Shown piece after piece: positions 23,682 to 24,712 of a stretch of 24,712 nucleotides of DNA. The stretch comes from Bacillota bacterium (lineage in GTDB: Bacteria; Bacillota_I; Bacilli_A; Acholeplasmatales; Acholeplasmataceae), in assembly GCA_006226985.1 (NCBI GenBank), contig SBGC01000033.1:1-24712 (forward strand), written 5' to 3'. The notes under the pieces are model-generated. The model worked only from the letters and a program-made list of their open reading frames with translations. It made no database searches and was not told the origin of the DNA. A program made the position numbers and the translations under genes. Within the stretch, counting starts at the first letter, position 1, and each line of letters begins with the position of its first letter.

Positions 23682-24712
23682 TTATCCTCCGAGTCCTGAT
23701 AATATAAAGATGATTGAAAGTAAATTACTGAGAATATGCACAGCCAGTGGTGCATATAAGTTTTTGTTATTTTTAATATAGATTAAACCAAAGACAAATC
23801 CCATAACGAAATAAACTAATCCGTTAACAAGGGCTGTTTGAATCGAAGATTCACCTAATAAGTGAATTGCGCCAAATGTTAATGATGAAACTGCTAAGCC
23901 TACATAATCATTTTTAAACAATCCAAACATGGCTTTTCTAAACACTAACTCTTCAACGATAGGTCCTAATATGACAGCAGATACCAACATGAAGATTAGA
24001 CCATTTGAGTTAAGTGCATTTTGGATGGATAATTGGTTGACAGATTCACCAGATGTGATGTTGAAAATGTTTGCAAGAAATTGTGATAACGTATTAGATA
24101 TAAAGTTTCCTAACATTAAATAGACATAACCGATTAAAATGATCGATATCCAACTTGTTTTCCATGTTTTAGCAACTGTAAAATCATTGATAACTTCTTT
24201 TTTCATCATCCATACAATAAGTGGAAGCATCACCATGTAAATGACAAAATTTAAGAATGAAAATGATGGTGTTGATAAATCTGTAATAGGACCATCTATT
24301 TCAATATAATCTGCTGTAAAAATGAGTGGTAAAACTTGATCTTTTCCAGCAATCAAAATGATGTCATGCTCTGTATCAGGCCATTTTGTAATTAATCCAC
24401 TCAGTATTACTTCTAAGTAGAATTCATCAAGCACTTCTTCAACTACTAAAGTATCCTCATATGTTGTATTTGATTCATTTAAAAGAACAGCATAATTATC
24501 ATACGTACCAATCTGATTAATATAGATTTTATATGGGTGATCCATGTCTAAATAAACTGTTTCATCCATGAGAACCATGCCATATTCAGTCATGGCTAAT
24601 TTTTCAATTAAGAGTTCTTCCTCACTATATGTGACTGTAAAAGAAGGTATCGAAAGAAAGATAACATAAAAAATGGCAACAACAACATTCATCATTAATA
24701 GATAAATGAGCA
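23682..24712 (-). CDS. CPBP-family intramembrane metalloprotease (5' end outside window)
   Basis: The minus-strand frame stays open to the window edge, encoding LIYLL before the ATG at 24695. That ATG has no SD, and the hydrophobic stretch starts upstream of it, so the true start probably lies outside. Using 24695 as residue 1, there is an N-terminal membrane segment (1-18), an extracytoplasmic region (about 22-145) and then several membrane helices. The three CPBP (Abi/CAAX-like) motifs are present: EELVFR with E248, E249 and R253, FGAIH with F274 and H278, and HILSN with H320 and N324. Relatives cleave membrane proteins or mature peptides, or serve in immunity and signalling. The large outer domain is unusual for the family. 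It is coupled to the downstream GH17 gene. Confidence 0.88.
   Translation of the reverse strand, partial: LIYLLMMNVVVAIFYVIFLSIPSFTVTYSEEELLIEKLAMTEYGMVLMDETVYLDMDHPYKIYINQIGTYDNYAVLLNESNTTYEDTLVVEEVLDEFYLEVILSGLITKWPDTEHDIILIAGKDQVLPLIFTADYIEIDGPITDLSTPSFSFLNFVIYMVMLPLIVWMMKKEVINDFTVAKTWKTSWISIILIGYVYLMLGNFISNTLSQFLANIFNITSGESVNQLSIQNALNSNGLIFMLVSAVILGPIVEELVFRKAMFGLFKNDYVGLAVSSLTFGAIHLLGESSIQTALVNGLVYFVMGFVFGLIYIKNNKNLYAPLAVHILSNLLSIIFILSGLGG

Overview
The window is AT-rich chromosomal DNA from a low-GC Firmicute-like bacterium, most likely a mollicute of the Acholeplasma or Izemoplasma type. The evidence is mixed. Gene order closely follows the Bacillus subtilis neighbourhoods rny-ymdB-miaB-ymcA-mutS-mutL-miaA and cmk-ypfD-der-gpsA-hup. 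Shine-Dalgarno sequences are strong (GGAGG type), base composition is very AT-rich, and no wall-synthesis or sporulation gene appears between the conserved blocks. TGA acts as a true stop: miaB, miaA and aroK all end in TGA, two of them inside ATGA stop/start overlaps. The window therefore does not use the Mycoplasma/Spiroplasma code. The genus is an inference; no marker here decides it.

Layout. (1) 1-2438: 3' part of a cobalamin-binding regulator-like protein, then an FtsX/MacB-type ABC permease and its ATPase, closed by a bidirectional terminator. (2) 2444-3127 (minus): an unrecognised single-pass membrane protein, divergent from rny. (3) 3225-7519: rny, ymdB, miaB and a short RicA/YmcA-like gene, a module for RNA decay and tRNA modification. 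(4) 7558-9362: an unrecognised 581-residue protein with two helix-extended-loop-helix (Rho-N/SAP-like) motifs, a long charged linker and a C-terminal membrane segment. (5) 9385-15399: a tight run mutS-mutL-miaA-aroK-aroQ with gaps or overlaps of a few bases. (6) 15392-21713: efp, rluB, cmk, a five-S1-domain rpsA-like gene, der, gpsA and hup, with promoters and terminators separating efp, rluB, cmk and hup. (7) 21762-22727: a cytosolic ankyrin-repeat protein. (8) 22776-24712 (minus): a CPBP-family membrane protease (5' end beyond the window) followed 3 nt later by a GH17-family glycoside hydrolase with no signal peptide.

Most genes are housekeeping: RNA turnover, methyl-independent mismatch repair with an endonuclease-type MutL, tRNA modification, translation factors, ribosome assembly, nucleotide and phospholipid precursors, and chromosome packaging. 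The points most worth a second look are the membrane-anchored HeH protein next to the RNase Y module, a YmdB in which the conserved catalytic histidine is tryptophan, a short cysteine-free RicA homologue, the CPBP/GH17 pair, and a cobalamin-binding protein with a changed Wx9EH motif beside an ABC exporter. There is no rRNA, tRNA, CRISPR array, insertion sequence or phage gene that I can support, and no gene-free stretch longer than 300 bases.
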